A program made the translations under genes and the position numbers. Source: CAUZFZ01 sp963579025 (GTDB taxonomy: Bacteria; Planctomycetota; Planctomycetia; Planctomycetales; Planctomycetaceae). From it: a stretch of 64,000 bases of DNA. Positions within the stretch are counted from its first letter, which is position 1; the number at the start of each line of letters is the position of its first letter. Shown in pieces: positions 43,828 to 56,600 of the stretch. The stretch covers positions 1-64,000 of the forward strand of contig CAUZFZ010000021.1 in NCBI GenBank assembly GCA_963579025.1. Direction: 5' to 3'. The notes beneath the pieces are model-generated. The model did not search any database, was not told where the DNA came from, and saw only the letters and a program-made list of their open reading frames with translations.

Positions 43828-44937
43828 CTACTTGCCTTTGCCGAGGAACTTCCTGATGGAATCGTAAATCGCGTCCTTGCTCGGAATTTCTGACAGAACG
43901 AGATTCTCATACTCTTCCGTCAGGCGCCGGAGTTCGCGAATAAAATCGCCGGAACCGTATGGGCTCTCCACCTGGCCATAACAATACAAATTGCAATGCG
44001 GAATGATTTCGTCCGTCAGAATGCTCAGGCAGTCGTTGTTGTCTTCACCCCAGTTATCGCCATCAGAAAACTGGAAGCAGTAGATGTTCCACTCGGAGGC
44101 GGGAAACTCGCGCTTAATCAGGTCGCGACACACTTTGTAAGCTGATGAAATTCGCGTCCCGCCACTTTCCCGCGTGTGGTAGAACGTGTCTTCATCGACG
44201 GCCTTCGCCATCGCATCGTGAATGATGTAGCGGCGCTCGACGCCGTCGTACTGCTTGCGGAGCCACGTATCGATCCAGAACGCTTCGGTTCGGACGATTT
44301 CTTTCTGCTCGTCCATCATGGATCCGGAAACGTCCATGATGTAGATCAGCGCCGCATTGGCCTGCGGCATCGGCTGACTACGCCACGATCGATATTGAAA
44401 GTCTTCCCGCGTCGGGATGATGACCGGATTGTCGGGACGGTAGTTATTCGATGCGATCGAGCGTTTCAGAGCCCGCTTGTACGTGCGTTTAAAGTGCCGC
44501 AGTGATTCCGGACCGTTCTGAGAAATCGACGTGTATCGATCAACTTCACTCTGAATGGAATCCTGCCCTTTGGGCTCGATGTTGGGAAGTTGCAACTCGT
44601 CGCCGAGCATTTCTGCCAGCTCATCAAGTGAGACTTCCACTTCGCGGAAATGTTCGGATCCTGGTTCATTTCCGGCGCCGCCGGCACCGTCGCCCTGCTG
44701 GCCACCTTTACCGATTGGCTGACCGACATCGCCTTCACCCTGGCCAACGCCACCGGAGCCCTTCGGTCCGTGCTGAAAGTGAGGGATGTCGATATTGGGA
44801 ACGGGAATGCTGACAACATTCCGACCCTTACGGCCCAGCATCTCACCGTGGTTAATGTACTTACGAAGGTTCTGTCGAACCTTGCCACGGACGATCTGTT
44901 TGAATCGCGTCAGATCACGATCAATATTACGGGCCAT
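43828..44937 (-). CDS. DUF444 (YeaH/UPF0229) VWA-like protein
   Basis: 369 residues; ATG follows AGAGGG by ~8 bases. Begins MARNIDRDLTRFKQIVRGK as the family does, then a Gly/Gln-rich low-complexity spacer (GKGGQQGDGAGGAGNEPG), and a VWA-like domain with YIMDVSGSMMDEQKE as MIDAS and FQFSDGDNWGEDN. Usually located between prkA and spoVR, as here: 150 bases after PrkA, 43 before SpoVR. Thought to work with PrkA/SpoVR in stress adaptation; the biochemical activity is unknown. Confidence 0.95.
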   Translation of the reverse strand: MARNIDRDLTRFKQIVRGKVRQNLRKYINHGEMLGRKGRNVVSIPVPNIDIPHFQHGPKGSGGVGQGEGDVGQPIGKGGQQGDGAGGAGNEPGSEHFREVEVSLDELAEMLGDELQLPNIEPKGQDSIQSEVDRYTSISQNGPESLRHFKRTYKRALKRSIASNNYRPDNPVIIPTREDFQYRSWRSQPMPQANAALIYIMDVSGSMMDEQKEIVRTEAFWIDTWLRKQYDGVERRYIIHDAMAKAVDEDTFYHTRESGGTRISSAYKVCRDLIKREFPASEWNIYCFQFSDGDNWGEDNNDCLSILTDEIIPHCNLYCYGQVESPYGSGDFIRELRRLTEEYENLVLSEIPSKDAIYDSIRKFLGKGK

Positions 44938-45036
44938 GAGATATACCCTCTGTCACAGGCATCCTGCGCTGTCAGGGGTTAGGGATGAATCGTCGGGATT
45001 CAAGCGACGGGCCGCTTCCCTGGCCCTGCGCATGAA

Positions 45037-45061
45037 CACGGGCGGTCGTAAACCGCCCGTG
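45037..45061. other. Hairpin between prkA and DUF444
   Basis: CACGGGCGGT and ACCGCCCGTG form a perfect 10-bp stem around a CGTAA-type loop, with no T-tract. It lies in the 150-base gap of the operon and could be an mRNA processing or stability element that separates levels of the two genes. Confidence 0.55.
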
Positions 45062-45087
45062 CTCCCGGCATCATCCGGGGGTTACAC

Positions 45088-47133
<2,046 letters not shown>

Positions 47134-47510
47134 TGCACTCCTCCTTCCTTTGCGGAAGTGCACGGCTCAGTAGCCATCACTCAGTCAGTCAGGCACTGAG
47201 CAGTTGGGTTCAGTCGCTGAAGCCGTGGAGGCGGGTCGAAGAAACGGCGCCGGAAACGTGGCCCAGCCATTCCGGCAAATCGCATCGACCTTGAACCAAT
47301 TACGGCTCAGCTTTCAGGCCAGAGGGTTCCGTCCCGAACTTCATTATCCGAACAGCCCCAACGAATCTTGATGCGCGGCAGGTTGTGACTTGGATTACGC
47401 TACTGTTCGAAGTGTGTAGCTTTTGATTCTAGGTAGGTTGACGAGAACGAGTAAATAGCAAGTTCAGCACGTTAGAATTGTTGTTTCAACCAGCCGGATT
47501 GAGCTTTCTT
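47134..47510. other. Intergenic region upstream of prkA and of the Rieske gene
   Basis: About 375 bases, divergent. Must contain promoters for both neighbours, but no convincing -35/-10 pair, hairpin or small gene was recognised by eye. Confidence 0.5.
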
Positions 47511-47822
47511 ATGGCCGAATTTCGGAGTATCTGCCGCACCGAAGACGTGCTTCCCGGCACATCGAAACTGTTCGTGGCGGAAGACAGGATGATCGGTGTT
47601 TTCAATGTTGGCGGAGAGTTCTTCGCGCTGGCGAATGAGTGTCCTCACGCGGGAGCGTCTCTCGCCCACGGCTGTGTGACTGACGGTGCCGTGAGCTGCC
47701 GGATTCACCACTGGCGATTCAGTCTGCGGACCGGGCAGTATCTTGATGAAGACAAGCCTGAATACGACGCAGCGACATATCCCGTGCGCGTTGCTGGCAA
47801 CGATGTTCAGGTGGAAGTCTGA
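47511..47822 (+). CDS. Rieske [2Fe-2S] ferredoxin-like protein
   Basis: 103 residues from the ATG giving MAEFRSICRTED; 11 more upstream codons are open. Both Rieske ligand boxes are present: C44-P-H46 (CPHAGASLAHG) and C63-R-I-H66 (CRIHHWRF). No transmembrane helix, no signal, so a soluble NirD/BphA3-type electron carrier. The neighbouring genes give no clue to the partner. Its last 16 bases overlap the convergent lipoprotein gene. Confidence 0.9.
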   Translation: MAEFRSICRTEDVLPGTSKLFVAEDRMIGVFNVGGEFFALANECPHAGASLAHGCVTDGAVSCRIHHWRFSLRTGQYLDEDKPEYDAATYPVRVAGNDVQVEV

Positions 47823-48622
47823 CGCCCCTTGACCCAGCCCTGCTCGTCCACGATCGGCGGTGTCGTCAGCTTGAGCGGTTCACCGTGCTGTGGAGCAGTC
47901 GACTCCAGTTCTTCGGTATCCGGCATCCACATGCGGTCATCGACACCGTTGCTATCCTCATTGACCCAGCCGAACGAGATGCCGAAGAACCAGAAGTCCG
48001 TGTCGCGACCATCTTCCGTGATGTAGTAGCGGGCGTTGGCCGTGATTCGCCGTGCGCCGTTCGTCCAGAGATGCACACCGACCTCCGGATAAACACCAGC
48101 AAAAGCGTTGTAGTCGCTTCTCTTCTCCCACAGCTCGTCGATCGAGCCATCATCGTCGTTGTCAAGGCCATCATTGTCGGCCGAAACGCCATGCCGATTG
48201 AATCCGGCGAAGGCCCCCACGCCAGCGAAGGGAGCGATGCGCGTTGGGGACTGAATGCGAAGGCTGGCCTGTGGTCCAACGAACCAGTCCTTCGCGCCTG
48301 TTCCGATCAACCCGGTCAGCCCCAGGCCGACCTCCGTCCAGGCAGACGGATAAAAGAAGTAGCCGAATTCCGCGCCGCCAGTGTTGGGGCTGTGACCACC
48401 GGCTCCGCCGATCCATCTTCCACCTTTGCCTGCAAGATGTCGGGCGTCGACTGATTGCTTCAGCATTCTCAGTGGTTTGTCATCGCCGTATGGCTGACTG
48501 TATTTCTCGGCGTAGTCGAGATCATCCATCGCCCATTTTGAGCTGAGTGGCCAACTCTGGCAGCCACACAGAAAAAGCGGCAGCCAGAGAAACCAGACGG
48601 GTGTGATCCGGTATCGCCGCAT
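47807..48622 (-). CDS. Lipoprotein with outer-membrane-beta-barrel-like region
   Basis: 271 residues from MRRYRITPVWFL, which gives a lipoprotein signal with lipobox FLCGC; 21 more codons are open upstream. The mature part reads as beta strands (GYFFYPSAWTEVGLGLTGLIG, WFVGPQASLRIQS, RITANARYYITE, DFWFFGISFGW) as in small outer-membrane barrel proteins. A Ca-binding-like acidic loop DNDGLDNDDDGSID (type 3 repeat-like) lies in the middle. Likely a surface or periplasmic protein; function unknown. The 3' end overlaps the Rieske gene by 16 bases, convergently. Confidence 0.75.
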   Translation of the reverse strand: MRRYRITPVWFLWLPLFLCGCQSWPLSSKWAMDDLDYAEKYSQPYGDDKPLRMLKQSVDARHLAGKGGRWIGGAGGHSPNTGGAEFGYFFYPSAWTEVGLGLTGLIGTGAKDWFVGPQASLRIQSPTRIAPFAGVGAFAGFNRHGVSADNDGLDNDDDGSIDELWEKRSDYNAFAGVYPEVGVHLWTNGARRITANARYYITEDGRDTDFWFFGISFGWVNEDSNGVDDRMWMPDTEELESTAPQHGEPLKLTTPPIVDEQGWVKGRQTST

Positions 48623-48837
48623 TCGACGTCCCTGTCGGATGACGAGGCTCGCGTGTGGGACTCTCGCAGGCCAGTACGGAGCCACGGAAAAATGGGTCGG
48701 GGAATCTACGCTGAGTCAATCCTGAGGGTCAACGGGGCTTATCCATAAGCGTTTATGCATGTTTCGTAACCGTGTTTTGGACTCGCGACAGCAGTGAATC
48801 GGATCAGTAGAATCCTCGACTTTCTGAAAGCGGGGAT

Positions 48838-50085
48838 ATGTCGCGCGTATTCGTAACGGGACTGGGAAGCGTCACCTCACTGGGCCATTCGGTCGAGTCG
48901 ATGTGGCGTGCGCTGCTGTCCGGGCAATCGGGAATCGGCCCACTAACACGCATCGACGTGACCGATCTTGCGACCACTATCGGCGGTGAGGTTCCAGGAC
49001 TGGAGGAGCCACCGTTCGAGCTCAATGACCGCGTCGCCTGGAGAAGAATGGACCGCTCCAGTCGATTCGCCGTGTGTGCCGCACATCAGGTCGTGACTGA
49101 TGCCGGACTCTCGCAGAGCGACTTGACCGAACGCTGCGCCGTTGTCGTTGGAGCCGGGTTGAGCGGCCTGGAAACGCTACAGCAACAGACAGATGTTCTG
49201 TTGAAGCGTGGGCCGCGACGAGTCAGCCCGCTGACGATTCCACTGCTGATGCCCAATGCGGCACCTGCGTGTGTCAGTCTGGCATTCGGGATCACTGGCC
49301 CGGCGTGGACGGTCAGTGGAGCCTGCGCCAGTTCCGGACTGGCAATCATTGAAGCCTGCGAGCTGCTGCGTCGAGGTGGGGCCGATCGCGCCATCACTGG
49401 CGGTACGGAAGCGTCCTTGACTCGCCTGGGCATCGCATCCTTCTGCAACATGGGAGCAATGACGAAATCCTCGAATGACCGACCGCATAAGGCTGTTCGC
49501 CCTTTCGACCTCAATCGCGATGGTCTGGTGATGTCCGAGGGTGCCGGGCTTCTGTTGCTGGAGACCGAAGCCAGTCTGCAACGTCGAGGTGCCGTTCCCT
49601 ACGCCGAATTGATCGGTCATGGCGCGACATCCGATGCCTACCATCTGGTCGCTCCGGACCCATCGGCGACCGGTTCTGCAAAGGCAGTTCAATTGGCAAT
49701 TGAACATGCCGGTCTGGTTGCGTCCGAGATTGCGGACAACGCGTACATCAACGCTCACGGGACAGGCACGCGAGCCAACGATGTCGCGGAAACGCAGGCA
49801 CTGCGGCGGGTCTTCGGCGACGCTGCGGATCAGTTGCAGATCAGTTCGACCAAGAGCATGACCGGACACCTCATCGGGGCCGCCGGTGCGATCGAGTCGA
49901 TCGCCTGCATTCTGGCACTGCGGGACGGTCAGCTTCCGCCGACGATCAATCTGGAAACTCCCGATCCGGAATGCGATCTGGATTACATCCCACTGCGGAG
50001 TCGCTCGGCCGACGTTCAGTTCGCTCTGAACAACACCTTCGGATTCGGCGGACACAATGTCAGCCTGGTGTTTCGTCGGGTGTGA
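48838..50085 (+). CDS. FabF-like 3-oxoacyl-ACP synthase (KAS II family)
   Basis: 415 residues. Ketoacyl synthase catalytic triad is intact: Cys163 in GACASSG, His307 in NAHGTGTRAND, His344 in KSMTGHLIGAAG; N-terminus VFVTGLGSVTSLG and FNNTFGFGGHNVSLVF at the end (seen as LNNTFGFGGHN) are typical. It extends acyl chains with malonyl-ACP. It stands alone without an acyl carrier gene beside it, so it may belong to a secondary lipid or polyketide-like pathway rather than the main fab cluster. Start ATG 48838 is preceded by GCGGGGAT, weak. Confidence 0.92.
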   Translation: MSRVFVTGLGSVTSLGHSVESMWRALLSGQSGIGPLTRIDVTDLATTIGGEVPGLEEPPFELNDRVAWRRMDRSSRFAVCAAHQVVTDAGLSQSDLTERCAVVVGAGLSGLETLQQQTDVLLKRGPRRVSPLTIPLLMPNAAPACVSLAFGITGPAWTVSGACASSGLAIIEACELLRRGGADRAITGGTEASLTRLGIASFCNMGAMTKSSNDRPHKAVRPFDLNRDGLVMSEGAGLLLLETEASLQRRGAVPYAELIGHGATSDAYHLVAPDPSATGSAKAVQLAIEHAGLVASEIADNAYINAHGTGTRANDVAETQALRRVFGDAADQLQISSTKSMTGHLIGAAGAIESIACILALRDGQLPPTINLETPDPECDLDYIPLRSRSADVQFALNNTFGFGGHNVSLVFRRV

Positions 50086-50092
50086 TCCCGAG

Positions 50093-51079
50093 CTATGCCA
50101 GCTCGTAAAACTTAACCGCGTTGTCGTGGAAAAGTTTCTTCTGAGCGGCCAGCGGGCGATCGTTCACGATCGTCTTGAGTGCGGTGGCCCAGTCTCCAAA
50201 CGGCGCGGTCAACGTGCAGACCGGCCAGTCTCCGGCGAACATGACACGGTCCTCGCCGAACGTGTCCATGCAGAAATTCATGTTGGGGGCGAGGTCCGCC
50301 GCCGTCCAGTTCTCGCGATCGGCGGTGACGATGATCCCGGAGATTTTGCACACGACGTTCGGGCGATCGGCCAGTTCGCGAATGCCTTTCTCCCACTTCG
50401 CTCGCAGTGCCGCGTCTTTGTTCTGGACGCTCAGATTGCCGCAGTGGTCGACGACAAACTTTGTGTCCGGGCACTTGTCGACCAGCTTCGCCCCGTCCAG
50501 CAATTCGTCCGGACGCATGCACAGGTCAAACCGCTTACCAAGCTTCCCAAGCAACTGCACGTTCTCGACAAACTGCGGTTGCAGACACATGCCGGTCGGG
50601 CGATCGGCGTCGTGCAAAACAGTGCGGACGCCTTTGACGTAGGCACTGCCGCCGACTCGATCGATGTAGGCTTTGAAGTCGGCTGATTGAGGCGATCCCC
50701 CGATCACAGCGCCCGCCATGGGATTGTCGTCGCGTTTGCATAGATCGATCACGTATTCGGCTTCGCCCACCTGATCACTGCCAGCGACATTGACTTCCAT
50801 GTAGACGGCGCGAGCGACGTTGTGACCGTCCGAAGCTGCCCGGTAGTCCTTCATGACGAAGCTGCGATTGATCCGCTTCACGCCGTCGCCCGACAGCCAC
50901 GGCAGTTTAAATTTCGTCAGATCCCAAAGATGTAGATGGGTATCGCAGATTGGCAGATTCTGCTGAGTCACTTTCTTCTTTCCGGCAAACAGGGAGTCAG
51001 TGTGAGAGGCAGCGACCACGCTGGCTCCGGCCAATGTTGCGGTGGACTTCACGAAATCACGTCGGGTCAGTTGCTGCAT
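50093..51079 (-). CDS. Tat-exported amidohydrolase family 2 protein
   Basis: 328 residues with a twin-arginine signal (TRRDFVKSTATLAGA). Amidohydrolase-2 TIM barrel: DTHLHLWDL (metal-binding HxH), KFVVDHCGN, KISGI.. and MFAGDWPVCT (late Asp). Such planctomycete proteins act on small lactones or aromatic acids. The stop lies 7 bases from the convergent FabF-like stop. Export of an amidohydrolase with a Tat leader fits cofactor loading in the cytoplasm. Confidence 0.88.
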   Translation of the reverse strand: MQQLTRRDFVKSTATLAGASVVAASHTDSLFAGKKKVTQQNLPICDTHLHLWDLTKFKLPWLSGDGVKRINRSFVMKDYRAASDGHNVARAVYMEVNVAGSDQVGEAEYVIDLCKRDDNPMAGAVIGGSPQSADFKAYIDRVGGSAYVKGVRTVLHDADRPTGMCLQPQFVENVQLLGKLGKRFDLCMRPDELLDGAKLVDKCPDTKFVVDHCGNLSVQNKDAALRAKWEKGIRELADRPNVVCKISGIIVTADRENWTAADLAPNMNFCMDTFGEDRVMFAGDWPVCTLTAPFGDWATALKTIVNDRPLAAQKKLFHDNAVKFYELA

Positions 51080-51123
51080 CGGGAAGATCTCATCGGGGGG
51101 ATCGAAAGCGGGGACCGGCGCTG

Positions 51124-51558
51124 TCAGTTGTTCTCGTAGGCCGGTGATTCCAGCGGGACGATTCGAAACGCCCCCTGCTGAAAGAAGACTTCAAGTTTGA
51201 GGAGGCTGTCCAGCAGGTGCTGAAGGAATTTGTCCGGAACTTCGTACTCGTGCAGCACCACATCGCCAGCAATGAATTCGAGTGCATCGGCCAGGTTGCC
51301 GGCGTCTTCGTCGCTGACATCCAGTTCGAATTCACCCCGGTAGCAGATGGCTTCGTGCTCGGAGGTCCAGCCGTTGTCGGTGGCCCAGTCGAGAATCTCG
51401 ATCCAGAAGTCCACAGCGATCACGTACGAATCGTCCGTGCTGCAAAGTCGTACGTTGCTACTCACTGCCACTCCTCCAGGAGCTATATCGAACTCTGTCT
51501 CGTCCTGCGCTTCTGGTTGCCCGCGGTCACCGCGATAAGCAAAGAACCACAGATCCAT
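51124..51558 (-). CDS. Small hypothetical acidic protein
   Basis: 144 residues from ATG 51558; a GTG 11 codons upstream is possible and neither has a strong ribosome site. Composition is acidic and natural (VIAVDFWIEILDWATDNGW, ELDVSDEDAGNLADALEFI, VPDKFLQHLLDSLLKLEVFF). No signal peptide or membrane helix. Not recognised. Located between the amidohydrolase and sulfatase genes, 45 bases upstream of the amidohydrolase start on the same strand, so the two may be co-transcribed. Confidence 0.6.
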   Translation of the reverse strand: MDLWFFAYRGDRGQPEAQDETEFDIAPGGVAVSSNVRLCSTDDSYVIAVDFWIEILDWATDNGWTSEHEAICYRGEFELDVSDEDAGNLADALEFIAGDVVLHEYEVPDKFLQHLLDSLLKLEVFFQQGAFRIVPLESPAYENN

Positions 51559-51740
51559 ACGGAGTCGAATACCCCAACTGACTGAACTCACGTGATCGAA
51601 CTGTGCGCGAATTACATCGCCGCGCCAAGCAACGACACAGATGCGGATGGGGCACTCGCGACGGGATGTCTTGTTTGATCATTGCTCCGCCGAGCGAGAT
51701 ACTTTCGGCCTGTACCGATTCAGCTCAATCGAGGTAACTC

Positions 51741-53552
51741 ATGCGATTCCACTCTGTCACCGTTGTTGAAATCTTTTCCGTTATTCTGCTGACTGCGATG
51801 TGTACGACAGCGGCCGAACGTCCGAATGTTGTGCTTGTCATGACCGATGATCAGGGATACGGAGACCTGGCCTGCCACGGGAATCCGGTTCTGAAGACGC
51901 CGGCTCTGGATGCTCTGCATGCCGACGCCGTGCGACTGACCGATTACCACGTGGCTCCGACGTGTTCGCCCACGCGAGCGGCTTTGCTGACCGGTCACTG
52001 GACGAATCGCACGGGGGTCTGGCACACGATCATGGGTCGATCGATGCTTCGCGAAAACGAGGTCACGGTGGGGCAAATCTTCAAGGACTCCGGTTACGCG
52101 ACCGGCATGTTTGGTAAGTGGCACCTGGGCGACAACTATCCCTGCCGCCCGGAAGACCGCGGCTTCATGGAAGTCATGCGACACGGTGGCGGCGGAGTCG
52201 GTCAGACTCCCGACTTCTGGGACAACGCCTATTTCGATGGCAGCTATTTTCATAATTCAAAGCCCGAGGCCGTCAAGGGATTCTGCACGGACGTCTGGTT
52301 CGATTACGCGAAACGGTTCATTCGCCAGCAGAAAAAAGACGGGCAGCCGTTCCTGGCATACATCGTCACAAACGCTCCGCACGGCCCGATGCATTCACCG
52401 GAAGAATCGAGCAAGCCGTATGCGAATCTGGGTGTCAACGTCGCCAACTTCTTCGGGATGATCCAGAACATCGACACCAATGTCGGCCAGTTGCGTAAGT
52501 TCCTGGACGACGAAGGCCTGACGGAAAACACGATCTTCATCTTCACAACTGATAACGGAACGTCGTCTGGCGAGCGGGTCTTCAACGCGGGAATGCGCGG
52601 CAGAAAAGGCAGCGAGTTTGATGGCGGCCATCGCGTTCCGTTCTTCGTCCACTGGCCGGCTGGCGGGCTGACTGGCGGTCGAGATGTGGAGCCTCTCACA
52701 GCGCATGTTGACGTCGTTCCGACGCTGATCGACCTGTGCGGCATCGAATCTCCCCAACGCATCAAGTTTGACGGCCGCAGCCTGCGACCTCTACTGGGCG
52801 TAAAGGCGAAGAAAGGGGCTGAGTCCGATGCCGCGGGCGGCGAGTGGCCGGATCGAATTCTCGTCACTGATTCCCAGCGTGTGAAGGATCCGATTAAGTG
52901 GCGCAAGAGCGCCGTGATGACGTCACAGTGGCGGCTTATCAATGGTGAGCAGCTCTTCGACATGCATGTCGATCCGGGGCAGAAGACAAATGTGTCGGCA
53001 TCCCATCCCGACGTTCTCAAGCGACTGCGCGGCTTTTACGAAGACTGGTGGACCGAGCTGACTCCGACCTTCGCTCAGGACGTTGCAATCGCTCTGGGCC
53101 ATGAAGCGCAGAACCCCACGACATTGACGTCGCATGACTGGATCACGACCGGATCGACACCGTGGAATCAGTCACACATCCGCATGGCTCAAACCGGACC
53201 GGCTGTCACGGGATTCTGGAATGTCAATGTGGCCAGAGCTGGTAAGTACGTCGTGCGACTTCGTCGCTGGCCGCGTGAGGCGGATGCCGCCATTGACGCG
53301 GAACTGCCACCAGGGGCCGACGTTCCCGGAGTGAGCCCCTACCGTGCCCGGCGGGGGAAGCCAGTCCCTGCCGTGAAGGCCTCACTAACGATTGGCGACA
53401 GGACGTGGGAAGCCGCCACCCCTCCGGCGAGCAAAGAGGTTGAGTTCGGCGTGGACCTCCAAGAAGGTCGAACACGACTCAGCGCACTGTTCCACACCGC
53501 TGACGGCAAGAAGTATGGCGCGTATTACGCCTACATCGGACTGGTCGAGTGA
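51741..53552 (+). CDS. Secreted sulfatase (formylglycine type)
   Basis: 603 residues, signal peptide ~1-25. Sulfatase S1 motif CSPTRAALLTG with Cys75, the residue converted to formylglycine; metal Asp pair in VMTDDQGYGD (36-37); GMFGKWHLGD and FIFTTDNGTSS metal/substrate motifs present. Planctomycetes carry very many such sulfatases for algal polysaccharides. The C-terminal ~150 residues add a beta-sandwich-like part (ARAGKYVVRLRRWPREAD). Function of single members needs substrate tests; the sulfatase call is firm. Confidence 0.95.
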   Translation: MRFHSVTVVEIFSVILLTAMCTTAAERPNVVLVMTDDQGYGDLACHGNPVLKTPALDALHADAVRLTDYHVAPTCSPTRAALLTGHWTNRTGVWHTIMGRSMLRENEVTVGQIFKDSGYATGMFGKWHLGDNYPCRPEDRGFMEVMRHGGGGVGQTPDFWDNAYFDGSYFHNSKPEAVKGFCTDVWFDYAKRFIRQQKKDGQPFLAYIVTNAPHGPMHSPEESSKPYANLGVNVANFFGMIQNIDTNVGQLRKFLDDEGLTENTIFIFTTDNGTSSGERVFNAGMRGRKGSEFDGGHRVPFFVHWPAGGLTGGRDVEPLTAHVDVVPTLIDLCGIESPQRIKFDGRSLRPLLGVKAKKGAESDAAGGEWPDRILVTDSQRVKDPIKWRKSAVMTSQWRLINGEQLFDMHVDPGQKTNVSASHPDVLKRLRGFYEDWWTELTPTFAQDVAIALGHEAQNPTTLTSHDWITTGSTPWNQSHIRMAQTGPAVTGFWNVNVARAGKYVVRLRRWPREADAAIDAELPPGADVPGVSPYRARRGKPVPAVKASLTIGDRTWEAATPPASKEVEFGVDLQEGRTRLSALFHTADGKKYGAYYAYIGLVE

Positions 53553-53610
53553 TCTTCCAGTTGTTCCCCGGTGGGAGCCCGCGAACGAGCGGCTGCGCGG
53601 CACCCAGGCC

Positions 53611-56600
53611 TCACTCTCCAACGGCGAACCGAAACTCCGTCACGTCGTTGCGCGTGTGCAACTTGACGCATGCTTCTTCGGGGAAGTACTGCTGATCGAT
53701 CTGCGGACCGCTGGTCAGTCGCACCTTATGGGCGATGTTGCCGCTATTCAGATTCATGACCTGCAACCAGTATTCATGTGTGGTCGATATCGCTCCGTTG
53801 GCCTGCTTCTTCTGTTTCTGCAAGGTGTAGTAGCTGGCCATCAGCGGAACATCGCTGAGCACCGGCGGTGCAACCGCCTGAGCAGGCAGTTCGGCCGTCC
53901 AGTCGACACTGCCGTCACGCGTGTTTACGGCGAACAGCTTCCCCCCGACACGCAGCCGTCCCGGATAATTACCCGACATGTTCACTCGAATCATGACGCC
54001 GTTTGCTGCAGGAGCGTCGGGCGTGCGGGCACAGACGATGTACAGTCCTCGCGACTCGAACACGGTCAGACCCAGCAGGTCTTTCACGGGATCCAGTTGT
54101 GCCGATGTACGCGGCTCACCGCTCGCGACATCGAGCACGGAAAACCGGCCGTTCGGCTCGAGCACTGAAATCTGATCGGGTCGTGAACTGTAATAATGCG
54201 TCCCAACGGCGAACGGCCGCGACCATTTCTCTTCGCCGGACTGCAGATCGAGACAATGCATCACAGCCTGTTGCTGGCGGACCTGCCAGGTCACGAGCAG
54301 GCGACCTTTTAATACGACCCATTCGGCACCTTCCGTCAGTGGGCGACGAGTGAGTTCGCGACCGTCCAGCGCGCTGAAAGTGATCGACTCGTCCAGATCG
54401 GGAGGAATGACGGCGACGATGTCTTCGTCCCCCGTGATGTCGCAGTCGTAGGGGATTCCGTCGTGCTTCCACAGAACCTCACCCGTATGCAATTCCAGAG
54501 CGAGCAGTTGCTGGTCGTGCTGCAGGACCACGAAACGTGGATTCGCGACGACAGCTCGCCAGGCGGATGGACCCGTGGCGCCGAACACGACCGCCGCACG
54601 TCGCCCAGCCCGCTGAACTCGTCGCGGCACAAAGCGCATGACCCAGGGCTGATTCTGTGGATCGTAAAGTTGTCGCGACCACAGATACTTGCCTTCGTCC
54701 TTCTGGAGGCGATAGGCGGCGACCTGCATTCCGGACCAGACCACCAGCACCGGCCCGATCAGCCGAGCCTGTGTGACGTTTGTCGAATACGAATAGGACG
54801 TCGGTTTTTCGTTCTTTACAGGTTGGAGTGTGTACCGGGTCCGGCCACTGGCATCCAGGACCGACCACTTCCGCTGGCTGGTATTGAGCTGCAGCCACAG
54901 AGGCTCGTCCAGGCGTCCGTCATAACGTTCGACCGGAAACTGAACGCGCTGCAGATAAGGAGTCTTCGGGTCTCGTTTTTCGACAGACTTCTGCACCGTT
55001 CCGTCTGGCCAGGGAGAGCCCGACACTCGTGCGATCATGCCGTCGCCGCCTGAATGTCGCTTGATGTGAGCTGCACGCAGTGGGGCGATTGTGGAGAGAC
55101 TCTGCTCAAGCTGCTTAAGGGCCGCATCCGAGGACGCCTGGGAATCGGTCGCGATTGTCTGCCGGAGCAGCAACTCCCAAAGCAACTGGTTTTCGCCATC
55201 AGCATCGTCCTTGAGAAGTTGTTCGGCAAGACGCAACCGAGACGACTCAGCGGTCCGATGCTGACCGAACCACGTGATCGAGTGCCGGGGGGTCGTCCGC
55301 ACGTAGTCAGCAACTCGCTGGTCGATATCTTTGCGGACCTGATCATCGACTGTGGCGTACCAGTCCCGGGATTTCGACTGAAACCAGCGGTCAATGCGCA
55401 CAGACCGCGACACCGATTCATCTCGTATCAGTGTCTTCTCGCCCGACAGGTTCTTTTGTGTAATCGGCAGGTCGACAATCTTCATCAGCGATTGCAGTGC
55501 GTCGCCAACGTCGCCCTGTCGCTCGAATCCCAAGGCGGTTTCGGCGTGCAGACTGACTCGCTGTTCCAGCGTTCCGTTCGACAGTTCCAGCTCATCGACC
55601 AGCCGCGATCGATCGGCCTGGTCGAAGGGCACACCATCGCGCACCGCCCTCGCCAGCAGTTGCTCGGCTCGATCCTTCTGGTCGGTCTCGACTGCCTGAC
55701 GCAACGCCACCAGCGCTTCGGCGACACGACCACCATTGAGTAGCGATTCTGCCCAGTCCGTCAGTCGCACTGCATCGTCCGGCTGACTGGCGAGCGCGGC
55801 TGCCAGTTCCTCGGAGCGTGTTTCTGTGGACGCGAATCGTCGCAGCCCGTCAAGACCCAGTGACCAGACCGTCCCCTGCACGGCAACCAGATTGCCCGGG
55901 ACGACTTGTTTTCCCGAATGCGATCGGGCGACCCATTGACCTGATTGAAGATCGATCACAACCACTTCACCCGTTGTCAGCGGAACGCAATAGCGGTCGT
56001 CGCTGAGGTAGCCACTGCCGGATGGCATTGCCGCATCCGGCCAGACGATTTCGCCAGCCGGCCATGCGAGACTGCCATCCTGCAAATGGAACGCCCGCAC
56101 GCCGCCGCGTCCAACGACAATCGCCCGGCCCGCGTGGACGCCGGCAACGTACAGCCCGTCGCGACGCTGGACGGACCAGCGTACGGCTCCGTCTTTCTGG
56201 TCAAGGCAAGTCAATTCATTCGAATCGGGCGTTGCCACCAGGACACACCCATCCGCGAGTACCAGGCTGACATCGCACCAGTGGTCCAGCTCGGCGTTGC
56301 GCTGCGCGTTGGCCGCGATCTGCAACCACGGATTGAATCGCCATCGCGCCGGTGTCTTGCGGCGTCTGGTGCCCAGCCAGCTCCATTGCAAACGCCCTGT
56401 ACGTAGATCGATCGCCACGACACGGTTCGACGGAGTGAGGCAAACAATCGTGCCGTCCACAAACGACGGGCTGCACGCATGCCGCTGCCCAGGTGCGGCA
56501 GGATATTGCTGTGTCCAGAAGATACGCCGAGGTGGCGGAGAATCTGATTGCAGCATCCACTCCCGCGTGGACTCGCCCGTGGCCGGGTCGAGTTGACGCA

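Noticed and set aside
48735..48760. DnaA-box-like TTATCCATAA
   Set aside because: A single imperfect match with no cluster of further boxes, AT-rich unwinding region or replication genes; not an origin.
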